Assembly: GCA_951230915.1 (NCBI GenBank)
Contig: OX579642.1
Location: 3,658,001-3,722,000 of the forward strand
Origin: Antitrichia curtipendula
Taxonomy: Eukaryota; Streptophyta; Bryopsida; Hypnales; Leucodontaceae
Direction: 5' to 3'
DNA: 64,000 nucleotides
In this document: in pieces, positions 28,383-40,851 of the stretch
Position numbering within the stretch: the first letter of the stretch is position 1
Layout of the letters: each line of letters opens with the position of its first letter
Translations under genes and position numbers: made by a program
The notes under the pieces: generated by a model
The model's input: only the letters and a program-made list of their open reading frames with translations
Told to the model about the DNA's origin: nothing
Databases searched by the model: none

Positions 28383-28680
28383 GCAAGGATTCCTTCAATG
28401 AACTTGGGGCATGCTATAAAGTGTTGCACGCCAACTACTTTTCCGCCACATAAGGATTCTTTCAATGAACTTGGGACATGCCATAGTGTTGCATGCAACC
28501 ACTTTTTGCCACATAAGGATTCTTTCAATGAACTTGGGGCATGTTATAGTGTTGCACGCCAACCACTTTCCGCCACGTAAGGATTCTTTCAATGAACTTG
28601 GGACATGCCATAGTGTTGCATGCAGACACTTTTTGCCACATAACGATTCTTTCAATGAACCTGGGACATGGTACAGTGTT
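28383..28680. repeat. Tandem repeat, about 62-bp unit, five copies
   Basis: The unit AAGGATTCTTTCAATGAACT, TGGGRCATG, TATAGTGTTGCA, CCACTTT and GCCACAT starts near 28385, 28451, 28515, 28578 and 28640, the last one partial. Copies 2 and 4 resemble each other more than copies 1 and 3 do. The open frames on both strands follow from unit length and are not genes. Confidence 0.85.
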
Positions 28681-28689
28681 TGTTTTGAC

Positions 28690-30464
28690 CAAGTGTGATT
28701 CCCCTTGATAAATATGGTCTCACTTAACTTGAGAGTGTGAGCCAAATATCTAGGAACAAATGTTTTTTCAAACTGTAAGGTGTCCCAAACTCTTTAGCTC
28801 ACATGGAGGATGATTATTGGCTTTGAGACTATGTTCTTGGGGCCTTATTTAGTGTTTTGGAGACAGTATGTTGTATGTAATAGTGTTAGGAGAGTTTGAC
28901 GAGACAAGGATTCTTCTTTCCTTAATGAAATTTGCACACATAGTTTCACTTGTGAATATGTAATGGTATGTGTAGACAAAGTAATTGACGAATGAGAATA
29001 TCCACGTGACCAATTAGATTAGTTGTGGATCTTCTTGTGGTGGGTACACATGTGACCTACACTTAGTAAGTTACTTAATAGAGATAAAGGTGAACTAGCC
29101 TATTACCGCCCCAATCACTATTCCTTCCTTATGAACCCACAAGGTACATTTTTAGAACGAAAATGTACACCAGAGGTACATGAGGGCGGAATTTGTACAA
29201 TGTGTGTGGGAATAGGCTACCTGGTTCGCCTGGCTTCCTGTAGCTCCTCCGGCCACTTTTCCCTTGTCAACCTGGTCCAGCAAATCCCAGAACCCAGATT
29301 TCGCCCTTCCGCTTTTCTCATGAGGAGGGGTTTTCCGGCACTCTTTACCTGACAGTCCCTCCCTCCTATTTCCAGGGGGCAGAATTTAATGGGAGTTTTT
29401 ATCTTTGTGTTTTTCTGAATGATATTATAATGTATTTTGTAGAGATTTGGAAGTGGAAGTGGGGGCTCACTCATCACTAAGCTGAGCTAGGCCTACTGTT
29501 GGGCCGGGACGGAGCGCTGTCTGGGAAGGCTCTGGGGGATATTTGAGTCGTTGGCCCCCATAGTGGTGATCCTTTTGGGGGAGCGCACCTTGATAGAAAA
29601 AACAGGGCAGTTATGATATAGGGCGTTGGGTTGCAGGCAGTGCATGCACACAATCTCTGCGCAATCTGGTCGCCTTTAAGGGGGAGTCGTCGACTGGGCA
29701 AGGACCAAGGGAAGAGGTGAAGCAAGGAGCCAAAGCCCGGCCGGCACGAAATTAAAAGCGGATCCATCCAATTCAGGGGGAAAGTACCCGTGGCAATGAT
29801 ACGAAAAATCCAATTCTGAAAAAACGAAGTAACTCAATAAAAATCAAACCCCCACTCACTCACTCCAACACTGGAACTGGAACTGGAACTCTCCACTACA
29901 AAAACTTTTCTTTTTTTGCAGTCTTCGAAAACCAGTTTCAAGATGCCATGGACGGATCCATAGAACTTTCCAACCCACTGCAAAACAAAAAATGAAAAAG
30001 TCTTTGGAAAAACAATTTCAAGATCTATGCAATGGATCGATCTGTAGACTACGAAGTTGCTACTGGCTGGTCCCTCGATCGAACGAGCCCGGTTTTGAAT
30101 GATATTCTCTGGGGTCTGGACCGGAGTTTTCTGGGGTCTGCCAACTTGGGTTAGTGCATTCTAAGCCAAGAGCTGGGCCTGGCGAATGGCAGAGACTTGT
30201 AACATAAAAGGCGCACATCTGAACTGAAGGCGAGGGCCGGGGGAGCCTAGTCTAGCCACTCAGACACTGCTGTTGAGTTCATGTATTTTTTGGTTTTGGG
30301 GGTGTGTCAGGAACGGCACGGCAGTTATGGAAGCTTGCTCAGTGATTTCCATCTGCCCGGCCTAGCTCAGCTCAGCTTAGCTTGTTCTCTGTCCGCCCCA
30401 GCAGCAGCACTGATAATTTCCGCCTTCCGTCCCTGCTTGCAGACAGCTGCTGGCCCCGAGTAAG
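28690..30464. other. Intergenic, no gene assigned
   Basis: Between about 29100 and 30460 the DNA is more GC-rich, but frames are short and unrecognised (29217-29477 and 29477-29767 minus, 30281-30463 plus). A triple GGAACT is at about 29873-29890. Confidence 0.4.
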
Positions 30465-30468
30465 TTAA

Positions 30469-30689
30469 CCCTTCAACGACGGGCTCATAGCTGTGGAAAT
30501 CATCTGTCGTAACACCGTGTGAATTGTTGGGTTAAAAAAATGCAAAAGCACTCATTGGAAGTCAAAGTACTGTAGATGATCTTCTCTTTTCCCACAAAAT
30601 TTGGAGGATGAATAGTTGCACTTTTGTCCTACACAAGAGATTCTCTTGTTATTCGTCGGCCGCAAAACGTCCGCCTCGACGTTTAAGGG
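30469..30689. mobile_element. Short TTAA-flanked inverted-repeat element, family 3 (221 bp)
   Basis: TTAA at 30465-30468 then CCCTTCAACGACGGGC; the right end GCCTCGACGTTTAAGGG is followed by TTAA at 30690-30693. The ends pair as CCCTTMAACGWCG. Too short to code. Confidence 0.65.
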
Positions 30690-30744
30690 TTAAACAAGAT
30701 GATCTCAATTGGGGAAGCATTCGGGATCAAGGGATCAAAGGGTC

Positions 30745-31956
30745 GGGGCCTCTTTTCCATCAAAAACACACTCAAAATTGTCGTTTCTATAGCAAAGAGA
30801 AGAAAAAATTATTTAAAATGTTTTTTTGGCATATCTAATTGTAGGGTCTTGTACTAGACTAGTATAAAACTCTGTGGAAGAAATTTTGCAAACTTTGACT
30901 ATGCGGATTGCAAGATATTTGCATTTAAAGTGAAGGGAACAAGTGTTTTTGCACCTTGCTCAACTACATTTTTTTGGCTTTGAACCTTTGTAACTTATCA
31001 TTTTGGCTCTTCTGATTTTGAACTTTGAATTTTATATGATAAATAATTGAGTTGAGAGAGTCTTGGGAAAAAAAATTCAAAACAACAACAACTTAGTTGT
31101 CACTTGTTAAAAAATTGTTGCGTGGAAGTAGGTTCAAGATTGAAGGAAAGTCTAAATTGTTGATAGCTCTAAGATGGAATTGAAATACACTAATCTCAAC
31201 GGTGAGATTGTTCTAGCAAGAGATCCTAACCATATGAAACTTTCTTTTTTTGAAAAATTGTGAAAATTGAGGTCAAAAACAAATCCTACAAGTTATTTTT
31301 TCAAGAAAAATTTATGACCAATTTAACTAATTATGGACAAATCCATAGTCCTGAAATAACATCGTAGTTGCAAGTGATTGATGAAATCCCTATATATATA
31401 CAATCCAAATGTAGATTTTTGAGTTAGAATGGATCAAGCACATCATTTTGGATCAAATAAAAGTAAAAAATAATAAAAAATAGTAAAAAATAGCTTAGTA
31501 TTGGCCGCTAGCTGATACATTTTCAACTACAGAGACTGTCCATAATTTGTGGATAAGTCCATAATTAGTTAAATTGGTCTTAGATGCTTTCAATGCCCGA
31601 AAAACAAGATTGTCCATAACTTCCACATAACAAATCCAAATGTATTAAATTAAAGCCTCCCATGTACATAAAAAAATATAGTCTATACTAAATAAATAAA
31701 TTATATATATATAATTTATTTATATTTATATTTTGAGTTTCTTGAAGGTTTTAGGTTGGCTACCAAACTAAAAAAAATGACTTTTTGTGCCATAACTTTT
31801 GCTCTTGAGCTTCAATTGAAATAAAAATTATATTTTTGGAAAGCTAATGTGCTTTTCTATCTTTACTAAAAAATTCTGAAAATTGAAACAAATATTGAGA
31901 CCATAGGAACTTGCCTAAAATCCATTTTGTTCCCCAAGGGGACAATGGGACTTTAG
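30745..31956. mobile_element. TTAA-type element, family 4, inverted relative of 58799-59738
   Basis: The left end (GCCTCTTTTCCATCAAAAAC) is the complement of the right end of the element at 58799-59738, and the right end (TTTTGTTCCCCAAGGGGACAATGGGACTTTAG) the complement of its left end. Terminal TTAA is not preserved. It contains a further insert at 31316-31579. Confidence 0.55.
31316..31579. mobile_element. 264-bp inverted-repeat element nested in family 4
   Basis: The left end GACCAATTTAACTAATTATG is the complement of the right end CATAATTAGTTAAATTGGTC, both continuing into GGAC. It is absent from the relative at 58.8-59.7 kb as far as I can align. No coding capacity. Confidence 0.65.
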
Positions 31957-32551
31957 CCCCTAAAGCCCCGAGGGTGTTTTCTGTTTAAAAAGACTTAAAA
32001 CTACCACTTCTACTACATTCACTTGAAGAAACCAAAAATACATTTGGGGGGGGGGGGGGGGGGGGGGAGGATTTAACCATAGGATCTTGTATTAAACTTG
32101 TTTGAGATTATGTAGTAAAAATTTCATCAAATTTGACCGTACAAATTGGAAGATATTAGCATTCAAAGTTGGACAAAAAGTTTTTTCTTAAGATGATGCT
32201 TAAATTGCCCAAAAAACTAAGATTGTCCATAATTTTCTCATCCCTAGTCCAAATAGAATGAATCAAAGCTTCACGTATAGATAAAAACATAATATTTTAG
32301 GAAAAAAATTCAAAAGAAATTATTTTGATTTTCTGTAATTTTTTTTTGGACTGCCCACCAGTCTCCATTTTTTGCTTATTGTGCCATAACTTTTTCATCC
32401 GGCATCTAATTGAAACAAAAATTATATATCCACAAAGCTCTTGCAAAGCTACACAAACTCAAAAAATCTGAAAATTTTCACTTCAAATTGAGACAATAGG
32501 AACCTACCCGGACCCAAATTGTCCCCCAAGGAGACAAGCGGTTTAGAGGGG
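31957..32551. mobile_element. TTAA-type element, family 2, inverted relative of 17994-18574
   Basis: Begins CCCCTAAAGCCCCGAGGGTG and ends CAAGCGGTTTAGAGGGG. Flanks are TTAG (31953-31956) and TAAC, so the target duplication has decayed. It includes 22 consecutive G at 32046-32067. Confidence 0.65.
32046..32067 (+). repeat. Poly-G tract, 22 G
   Basis: Uninterrupted G run inside a family 2 element; a possible slippage product, quadruplex former or assembly artefact. Confidence 0.9.
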
Positions 32552-32654
32552 TAACCCTAGAGGGACAAACGCAGTAGGATCATGAAGGTAAAAACCCAAA
32601 AATTATCAGATATAAGTTATGCATGCTGAATGGGTGTTACTTTCATTTCTATTT

Positions 32655-32905
32655 CTACTAGTATACTATGTGCCATTGCCACAATAAAATAAAATAAAAA
32701 TAGTTTTTTAGTTTTTTAATTAGAAAATAACTCAAAAATCCATAATTTTTACATTGCATGTCTCAATGCCACAAAACAAAGCCCATTCACCCCTCCTTGT
32801 AGAAAGCTTTTTGTAATAGTGCCAAGAATGCGCCTGGGGGACACATGGTCCAAGAGATCTCACCCTAATAAAGAAAAAATATATACAAAAACTAACTAAC
32901 TTAAG
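32655..32905 (+). repeat. Dispersed repeat, copy 2 (partner at 12545)
   Basis: Matches 12545-12800 in order and orientation; see that entry for the shared words. Confidence 0.6.
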
Positions 32906-33044
32906 GTATGGGTTGTTCTTTGAAAGTCATTCATAGAACATTTTAAATCCTCGACGTCTTTACTCACTTAATCCTAAAAGGATGGCATAGGCAATGGGTA
33001 ATAGAGAATCTTTTTATGTAGGACAGAAGTGTAGATGTCCATCC

Positions 33045-33245
33045 AACGACGCTAGTGTGTGAGCTTGGAGCCGTGAGCCTGTGAGCGTGGAGCCTGTGAG
33101 CCTAGAGCCTGGAAAAAAAATCCCATTTTTTTCTAAAATTTCTTTTTTTGGTAAAAAAGTTCAAAAAATTGAGTTTTTTTTACTATTAATGGTAAATTTG
33201 GGACCTATGACCGTATATCCTATGACCGTGGATTGGTAAATATTT
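33045..33245 (-). mobile_element. MULE-type terminus, isolated copy
   Basis: CGCTAGTGTGTGAGC and a run of GAGCCTGTGAGC-like units (33051-33110), an AT-rich spacer, then ACCTATGACCGTATATCC and TATGACCGTGGATTGG (33203-33238). Same order and orientation as 4575-4785. Confidence 0.55.
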
Positions 33246-35304
33246 TATGTGGTGTTTGAATTTTTTGTAGTAGAAAAGAATCTTTCACATAGTAAGACTG
33301 AGATGCATAGATAAAGCACGTACAAAATAATAAATAAAGCATGGACAGACTTTGCCTCAATTGGTTTATGAGCTTTCTTCATTTGCCTTTGAAATCCAGT
33401 CAGACCCTAAATCCTTAAGGTTAGACTCAATGAGAAATGACTCCCAGTCTCAAACTTATCAATACTCTGCGCTCACATATTAGCATTGTTGATAAATTAA
33501 GCAATATAATAGGAAAAAGGGATGTAAAAGAAATAGGAAAGGAAAAAACAGCAAACAAACAAAATTCTTCTTATATTCATATGTTCACTACTAGGTGAGA
33601 GATCAACATTGTAGTTTTGAGTCATTCATACTTTCTTCTTCAAAACATTTTGACAAATGACAAATTCCAATATGTCATGAATGCATGAACATTTTTCGTT
33701 CCACCTGCTTTAAATCATTTCAATCTTACCAAATGTAAATTAATACAGTACTAATGAAAACATAAATTCAGTGTGGTCACTCCTACTCTAGAATAGTGAT
33801 GATCCCTGCTCGAAGTAGAAGAAGTTTCAACTCATTGAAACTGTAACTAGAGCGTGGATGAATTGGTCATCATGGATGTCCATCTTGCAGAAGTAACGGT
33901 ACAAGTAGTATAAGTGCTTGCAATTTACGTATGCTTGACGCCCTCCAATAGCGGAAACATACATCTAAACAAAATCCGGGCATGTGCATGTGGGGAATAT
34001 GCCCAATGTAATTCAATATATATTTCTATTAGAATCTGCCCCGGTCTCCAATGACACTATTGCACCTAGGCCTGGAAATGGAAGCAATGTCACTCCCAAA
34101 ATTTGTCCTTTAATGTTGCTAGCACTTTCCCACTTGTTTCGTTGTTCTATAGTTGATGCACTTGCATTTCTCCATATGGAGCGGTTGTTCTGAACAATTG
34201 GATATACATTTGCATCTTGTGGCTGCGATTGATCATACAAAACACTCTTGAAATGTTGGACATGTTGAAGAGTCGTTGTGGCGACAATATAGGGCGCTCT
34301 TGGAGACGGAAGCCAGCATGTTGAAGATACAATGTTTCTTCTCGGCTGAGGCTTGTCCCGGTCAAAACAGGCCAAACCTCAGGAACCTCAGGTTTGTCAA
34401 TAATATATTTGCGCTTTGTACCTTTGACACATTGTTCAATGTCATCCCAACAAAACCAATAGTCTGCCACCACTTCTCGTTTAGTCCCGTAATCTTCTTT
34501 TCTTCCACGATACGTGGGAGCTGGGGTTCCCTTTCATCCTCTTGCAATTTTTGCAGTGCACTTGATATTGGACATGCGTTGCTGAGTTTGGCATTTGGCA
34601 TTTGATTTGTGGCTGATCCTTGCAATGTGCCACTTTGATGTATCGCAATCGCTTTCAAATGCAATAGTAACATGTTGGAATGTTTGCACCTCCTTCTGTT
34701 TTCCTTTGCCCTCGGAAGTCTCCACAAAAGCCGTAGTGGACCTTGTTCGCACATGAGGTTGAGAACAATTGACTTTGTTAGGTCGATGAGAATCTCTTGC
34801 ATCGCCAATAGGAATGTCCAACTTCCTGTTTGTGCTTCCAAAGATCTCTTCACCTTCCAAATGCGGTATGCGAGTTTCAACACCCTCAGTTCTAGGTAAT
34901 GTGTTGAGAGCCTCTGCCATTTTCTTTGGGTCTCCACTTCGCCGTGCAGCTCTCAACTTCAACTCACCCTTGGATGGACCAGATCCACATGTATGTCCTT
35001 TTAAGTAAGCACGGTAGTTAGTCATTTGTGTCTATGTATGGATACTGTCATCGCAAGTGGCATCAAACAAATTGTTGCCCCGGTTGCCAGACATTTGAAG
35101 CCACTTGTTATGAATTGTTTCTGACAAGTTGTACGAAGGCATATTTGCCAGCTCCTCCAAACTTAAATCCTACAAAACCATCCCGGAAAAACATCATTAC
35201 ATTAGTTACACTTCATACATCAAACCACACAACTACTATGAACTCAAACAACTAAGTTCATATCTAATGCAAATGGAACAAAGAACATTTCAATGCTCAA
35301 AATA

Positions 35305-35307
<3 letters not shown>

Positions 35308-35368
<61 letters not shown>
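35308..35368. repeat. (TA)n microsatellite in the transposase intron
   Basis: About 30 TA units within the 35170-35753 intron. The Ile-Tyr frames over it are artefacts. Confidence 0.95.
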
Positions 35369-35370
<2 letters not shown>

Positions 35371-35476
35371 TATTTCTCTACAAAGGAACATCTCAACTAC
35401 TATTGAATTTCACTTATAAAACAGGAAGAAAACAATTCTTAATATCGCTCTTTGATTTTTTCATTTTTATCCAACA

Positions 35477-35575
35477 ATTGACCAGGAATGGAGGTACTGT
35501 GAGGTAGTCAAAAAAACATTGTCGGATCCGAAAGGGGTATTTTGTCTCCCTCACAATACCACAATTTCTGGTCAA
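35477..35575. repeat. Palindromic element, GGATCCGAAAGG family
   Basis: Arms ATTGACCAG and CTGGTCAAT enclose a stem with centre CGGATCCGAAAGGGGTATT, identical to the centre at 48992-49010. It lies in the intron of the decayed transposase. Confidence 0.65.
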
Positions 35576-38499
35576 TCGCAAAAATAAAAATAAATAAAAA
35601 TAAAAAATAAAAAAATTGTCATCATCAGTTACAAATTATTACTCATTACTTACGCATGCATACTTCTAACCAAATATGATGAAAATGAATTTGATTATTA
35701 GATTTCAAAATAAAATAATAGAACTTAAACATTTTAATTTTGTATGTACTCACTATTTGCATGAAGCCTCCCCATTGTCGATACCTGAAATGCCAAAATG
35801 CAAGCCAATGGTCTAAGTGATAAAGTGCATCTTCAATGGCTGCTCCAGACGATAATCACCAAGATCAAATTGCAAGGTAACGTGTCTCTGCCTCTTCCAT
35901 ACTCTTTGCATCTTTGTACTGTTTGCACAGTGTATTGTGTTGCTGCTGGAATGCTTCTTTGATGTACTTCTGAGTGTTTTTGAAGAGAAGTACTCCAATG
36001 AATAAGCACATCATTTCACGATTATCCATTTTGTCATTGGCAAAACCTGATCCGTAGACAATACGGACTGCATTCCAATTGGCCATTGCGCTATCTGCCA
36101 TAAACCCCTTGAAATTTGGGTGATCTACTCCGTGTCGTGACATGACAGTATTCAGGTACTTCCAAAATTGCACTGGATCTCGGTATCCTCAGATTGCATA
36201 TCGCATGTTGAAATGGTCATCACCTTCTTGTATTCTGGATCGTATACATGGCAAGCCATTGTGGTCCAGTCCTTCACACGTTTCACGTGGTCAAACATCA
36301 TCCACGCATTCTTCAGATTCCCTCCTGGTTGCATCCACTTCACTAGATCCACTCCACTTCCTGGCCCTTCAGTGAGCATCTTGAAAATGTACACCTTCTC
36401 ATTCCCTTGGCCAGGGAAGATGCTGTCGTGAATGTATTCAAACCTCGACTCCTTCTTCATCGTCATTATGTTGTCGATAACACCTCCTCGGTTGTTTGAG
36501 CGAAATGAAGATATGACATTTCGGATATTTGGACTGCTCAAATATTGATAGCGATCCATGACCTCTTCCAATTCTTCTCCCTTCAACATCTCCTTCTCTC
36601 CTTCTCCGTTGTGAAAAAGATAGCTTGACAGGAAGTCTTTGCTAGCAGAAAGAGCAATTGCGGAGTTTGTAGCTGTTGGTGTCTTGGCAACCTGCTCTGC
36701 AATTAGTCCGCAAATTTTCTCTGTAGAATCTCTATACATGCCCTTCGCTACAGGGTGAGCATGTTCTCCAAAGTGAATTGCTGCCCTACTCATTTTCAGA
36801 TTACTATTGTAACAATAGTAAATTCTAGCAGCACATGTGTCTAAACACATAGGTGGTTTCTTACATAACTTACAGACTAGAGTACACTCTTTCGAAGGAC
36901 TATCTCCTACTGTAATAGGAAACAACGTATAACCAATCCACTCTATTTCATTGCGTTTGGAAACCCTCTTCAAGTAGTCACAGTCTGAATTGTCACAAGC
37001 AAGAAATCCGGCGCAGTATTCCTTACGGAACTTGAGGTTGTCGGAGTTGTGAATGTTTGTCGTAATCAACTTGCACCATGGGTGTCCATCATAACGCCGG
37101 TCCATTCCCTCTAAATTTTGGGCCGCAGAGGAAGACGGAGATGGGCGGCATAGAGGCAATTCAAATATGACATTCCCCTCAAATATTGCTGGAAGGTACT
37201 GAACACGATGATGTTTCACTGCGTTAAAATCCACTGTGGACAATTCATTTCTAGAGCGATGCATACCGGACAATCTCTTCAAGCACTCCATTATGCTAAC
37301 TCTATCAACTGGACTTGGATGCAACGGTGGTCGTGACGACAAAGATTGCGTAGGACTATTGGATGGGGTATTATATACCAAGTTCACCATAGTCTCTTCA
37401 TGCGATTCAACTTGCATATAGGTCGACTGCTTAAGAAGTGTCAAATCTGAGGACTCTCCTTCCGATTCGCTAGACAACTCTATGATAGGATCAGCTTCTC
37501 GACCTTCATTGCTCGGAGAATCGTTGGCTCACAAAGGACTGGAAAAACCTGACGAGGTGGGCTAGGAGAGATAGTTTGCGTGATGTAAGGCATATCAACT
37601 GTGGATGCATCAGACTGGTGACTCAATATCTCAGTTGAAGTTGTATTGTTGGACAGAGGAAGGCCGTATGCTCTGTAATTTTCTACGGCAAGATACCAGC
37701 AATGACTGTCTTCTTCCATGGACTTGACTACGGGAACCGACTGGAGCACCTCACTTGATACTGACTTCCTCTCCTCCTCGACATAGACAAAAGATTCTAC
37801 AAATCTAAAGCAGACGTGAAGAAGATGGCTGGGAACTTTTGCATGACCTGCCTCAACTACAGGAAACACAAAGGGAACCTCATAACTATCTACGCGAACA
37901 GAAGCCATGATTCACAAAACTCACTTACAAAATTAGACAAATGCAAGATATGTGTTCTTCAGCAGTGGTGATTGATCTTAGATAAATACTTCAACCTTTG
38001 TAAGCCCTTTACTATCGACACATGATGAAGAGACGTTGATGGAAGCCGGTGAATTTGGATTAAAAATGAATTAATAGCAGAGTTGGAAGTTCACCTACCA
38101 AGCCTTGTATTAGCGAGCATCTAGGAAATCCTAAAGTGAGCAAGGCGGCTATGTCAGATACAATCCAAATGCTTGCAGTTTGAATTTCAACGCACCCAAA
38201 ACCATATCCAGTTCTTCCTAAATTAAATTGAGGCACCTCGGAAACGGTTATAGTGGCAGTGCTATTTACAATTGCTGTCGTTTTGTCTTCATTATTAACG
38301 GCACGTGAAAGAATTTATTAGGTGTCGTGGCTGCCAATTTGAAATGGCACCAAAATTGATAGACCTATTCTAGGTTGTTGCATTAGTGGCTAAATGTTGA
38401 GCTTCCTCTAGTACTTATAAGTGCTCTCAACTTCTTCAGAGCTAAGTCTTTCTCCATTATCTCATAGTTGCAAGCCATTAGTTTTTGGCTGTTCTAGCG

Positions 38500-38910
38500 A
38501 GCATGTGTATACTCCCACTTGATGCTTTAGGGTTTATTACAGCTCTCCATCTGTTTTTCCGAAGCTGTCCAATCATTGTAGGAAGCATAGGTCTCTTTAC
38601 ATCTCCTCTAGGATGATCTGATACTTGAGAGCCATTTCCATCTCGCTTCTTTTTCTTGTCATTGTCTTGGCTTGCACTTTATTTGTAGAGGGTTGTCGCT
38701 CTACATCTGTTGTTCCGAGGCAATCTGTTCTTTGTATAAAGCATATTTCTCTTTACTTCTGCTCTTGGAAGATCAGATAGTTCAGAGCCACTTGCTCCGC
38801 TTCATGCATATAGAAGATTATAGCTCTCCAATTGTTGTTCCAAAGCAGTCCAATCAACGTAGGAAGCATATCCCTCTATACTTCTCGTCTAGGAAGGCAC
38901 TTAGGAGATC
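38500..38910 (+). repeat. Three diverged tandem units upstream of a candidate first exon
   Basis: AGCTCTCCATCTGTTTTTCC, CGCTCTACATCTGTTGTTCC and AGCTCTCCAATTGTTGTTCC each start a unit that continues through GTAGGAAGCATA or GTATAAAGCATA, CTCT-TAC-TCT and GA-GATC. Units begin near 38543, 38698 and 38833. Confidence 0.6.
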
Positions 38911-38914
38911 AAGA

Positions 38915-39088
38915 ATGACTCAAAGAAAAAAAGTTGTGTCAAAGACAAGTCAGTCATTATCTAGGAACTTGAAAAAAGCTCTTTGCTTTCAAGGAGAGGG
39001 TAGTGGTGTAGCAGAAGAAGGTATGCCGCAGAACATGGACTCAATCGATGAAATGAGTGAAGATACAAGTACCGTACAAGTTGTTCAA
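38915..39088 (+). CDS. Candidate first exon, basic then acidic, 58 codons
   Basis: ATG at 38915, open to a clean donor (TTCAA|GTAAGC) at 39088 in phase 0. The peptide starts MTQRKKVVSKTSQ and ends in an acidic stretch with IDEMSEDTS. In layout (basic start, acidic tail, phase 0 end) it resembles the first exon at 40852-40947. It could be an alternative or ancestral first exon of the downstream gene, or belong to a lost gene. There is no domain to name and no acceptor proves it is used. Confidence 0.35.
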
Positions 39089-40851
39089 GTAAGCATTATT
39101 CTACACCATTTCCTTGTCTTGATACATTTTTATTGTGTTGATTTTGTAGTTTTCTTGTCGAAGCAGGTACCAATGTGAGAATCCGTTTTTCTTTAAAGTG
39201 GTATTAGGTGTGCATTCTTCCTGTAGTCTCCTAAGCGGCATTTTAAGTTCGAACTTGTAATAACTTTATGAGAAGGTTAGGCTGTGGCATGCTAATAATA
39301 TCCAAACAATACGCGTTGAATGCATAAACTTGTTCAGAGTATATTTTTGGAGCATATTTGTGATAATGCTTCAGGTGGAATACCCTTAGATTTCAGTGAA
39401 TGCATAAAGAAATATAATTACGAACTTTCACTATGCTACCAGTTATGTTATAACATAATGTTTGGTTCTTCTAACCTAAGCAACTATAAGAGGATTCATG
39501 GAGAATGGCTTAACATCTACAAGTACAACCGGGAACTACTTGCTACCACTAGAACAAAAATGGGTCCTATGCAACTAGCCATTGCAACAAAAAAGTGTCC
39601 ACCGCAACTCAAAATGGGTTTGGGTGGACACTTTTTAGTTGCAACGGCTAGTTGCATAGGACCCGTTTTTCTTCTAGTGTACTGTAAATGAATTGGAAAC
39701 TCTGGGTTGTTCCTATAGATCTTTAGTTGAAATTTAATTCACATGTTATCTAGAGCCTGTAAGTGTTGAGAAAAAAGTTATTTAAAGCAATAATATACAT
39801 TTGGGCTATGTTCATGTAGTCCAAGAAAAATCTAAATTAAAAATAATTTCATATTTAAAGAAGTATTATACATGAGGTAGTTTACAATGAAGGACAAAAG
39901 ATAATTGTTGATGGTTAATACATTAAAATCCCACATCATTTAGCCAAAGGTGATTATGTTCTATTACTGAAATTTTTCTTTATAATTTTTCTAGATATAC
40001 AGAAAAAGAGGTCATTAACAATATTTGTTGTTCTGTAGTCTAAGGACATCATGACTAAGGTTTAGGGTTTAGGGTTTTGCGTGTTTAGTAGGGTATCAAT
40101 TCATGTTCAAAATCCAAAGATATTATCTTAAATTGATATTATTCTCAAGTATCAATTGCTACTATTCCTGTAAATATTTAACTACTATTCCAATGTATAA
40201 TTTGTTTCAAGTTTTAGACCATAAAATCATCAAACTTGCTTTAGAGGTCCCATTGTTGAACTGTAAACTCAGAAGTTAGTCTTGTAAGCAGAGTTTGGTA
40301 TTAAAATTAGCTTTTCTTCTGACGATAGAATGAAATCGTGGTTACGATTGCCAAACGAATTAATAGTGGCACTCTAACGAGGCTGATCCGCATTATGGAC
40401 AACTTCTAGTTCCTATACGATAATATAGATTTTGCTGGTGCACATTGGACCGTCCAATGACGCATCTAATTCTGGATTTTGCAAGCTCATTGAGTGCGCT
40501 TTCCTAGGGATTTCTGAGCAAAAATTATGAATCATGCTCACCGAACTCCATTGGCGCATTTAAATCGAGGCAGCTTTTATTGATTAGCTACCCTACTAAG
40601 TGACGAGCTGCTTCTCCGCCATCACTTGTCCATCAAGACAGAACGCCGAGCTAATTTTCCGCCACCACCCGAAGATCACAACAGACCACCGAGCTTCTTC
40701 TCCGCCGAATGAACTCGTCTCCCTACTGAGTTCAAAATTCACAATCAGATTTCTTTCAATCGCACTTGCAGAACCATTGAGTTCTCGTGACTTTGCCTTG
40801 ACTGAATTCAATCTGTGTACATGCTTGGCCGTGTAGAGAGACACTGCAACT
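39089..40851. other. Intergenic or intronic DNA; one strong hairpin
   Basis: Apart from the palindrome at 39547-39680 and a TTTAGGGTTTAGGG telomere-like run at about 40060, nothing recognisable. 40596-40851 is somewhat GC-richer and directly precedes the ATG of the next gene, so it is the likely leader/promoter area. Confidence 0.4.
39547..39680. repeat. Near-perfect hairpin of about 134 bp
   Basis: Arms CACTAGAACAAAAATGGGTC and GACCCGTTTTTCTTCTAGTG continue pairing through CCTATGCAACTAGCC / GGCTAGTTGCATAGG and AAAAAGTGTCCACC / GGGTGGACACTTTTT. The loop is under 25 bp. Confidence 0.85.

Larger units (their letters stand above)
33827..37908 (-). pseudogene. MULE-type transposase gene, two exons, decayed
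   Basis: Minus strand. Exon 1 runs from the ATG at 37908 to about 35754, intron 35753-35170 (GTGAGT...TTTTGTAG, 584 bp), exon 2 from 35169 to about 33827. Exon 1 holds the N-terminal region, the Cys-rich segment (CAGFLACDNSDC and CTLVCKLCKKPP) and the catalytic core (FKGFMADSAMANWNAVR). Exon 2 has the basic linker and a C-terminal SWIM-like finger (FPTCTCPDF, then VNCKHLYYLY). Breaks: one-base frame changes near 37500 and near 36155 (11 bases where the copy at 0-1.8 kb has 12), stops at about 35865 and just after it, one before TQMTNYRAY in exon 2, one at 34534, one at 34013 and one inside the SWIM region. The longest intact piece is 441 codons (37477-36152). It cut and pasted DNA when functional; this copy cannot. 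Confidence 0.8.

Noticed and set aside
28383..28680. Possible CRISPR-like array
   Set aside because: Units are contiguous with no unique spacers, and the window is nuclear plant DNA.
28334..28745. Several frames on both strands with repeated NELGTCHSVAC-like peptides
   Set aside because: They are translations of the 62-bp tandem repeat in several frames; no start context, splice sites or homology.
35129..35507. Frames with long Ile-Tyr runs
   Set aside because: Products of the TA microsatellite inside an intron.
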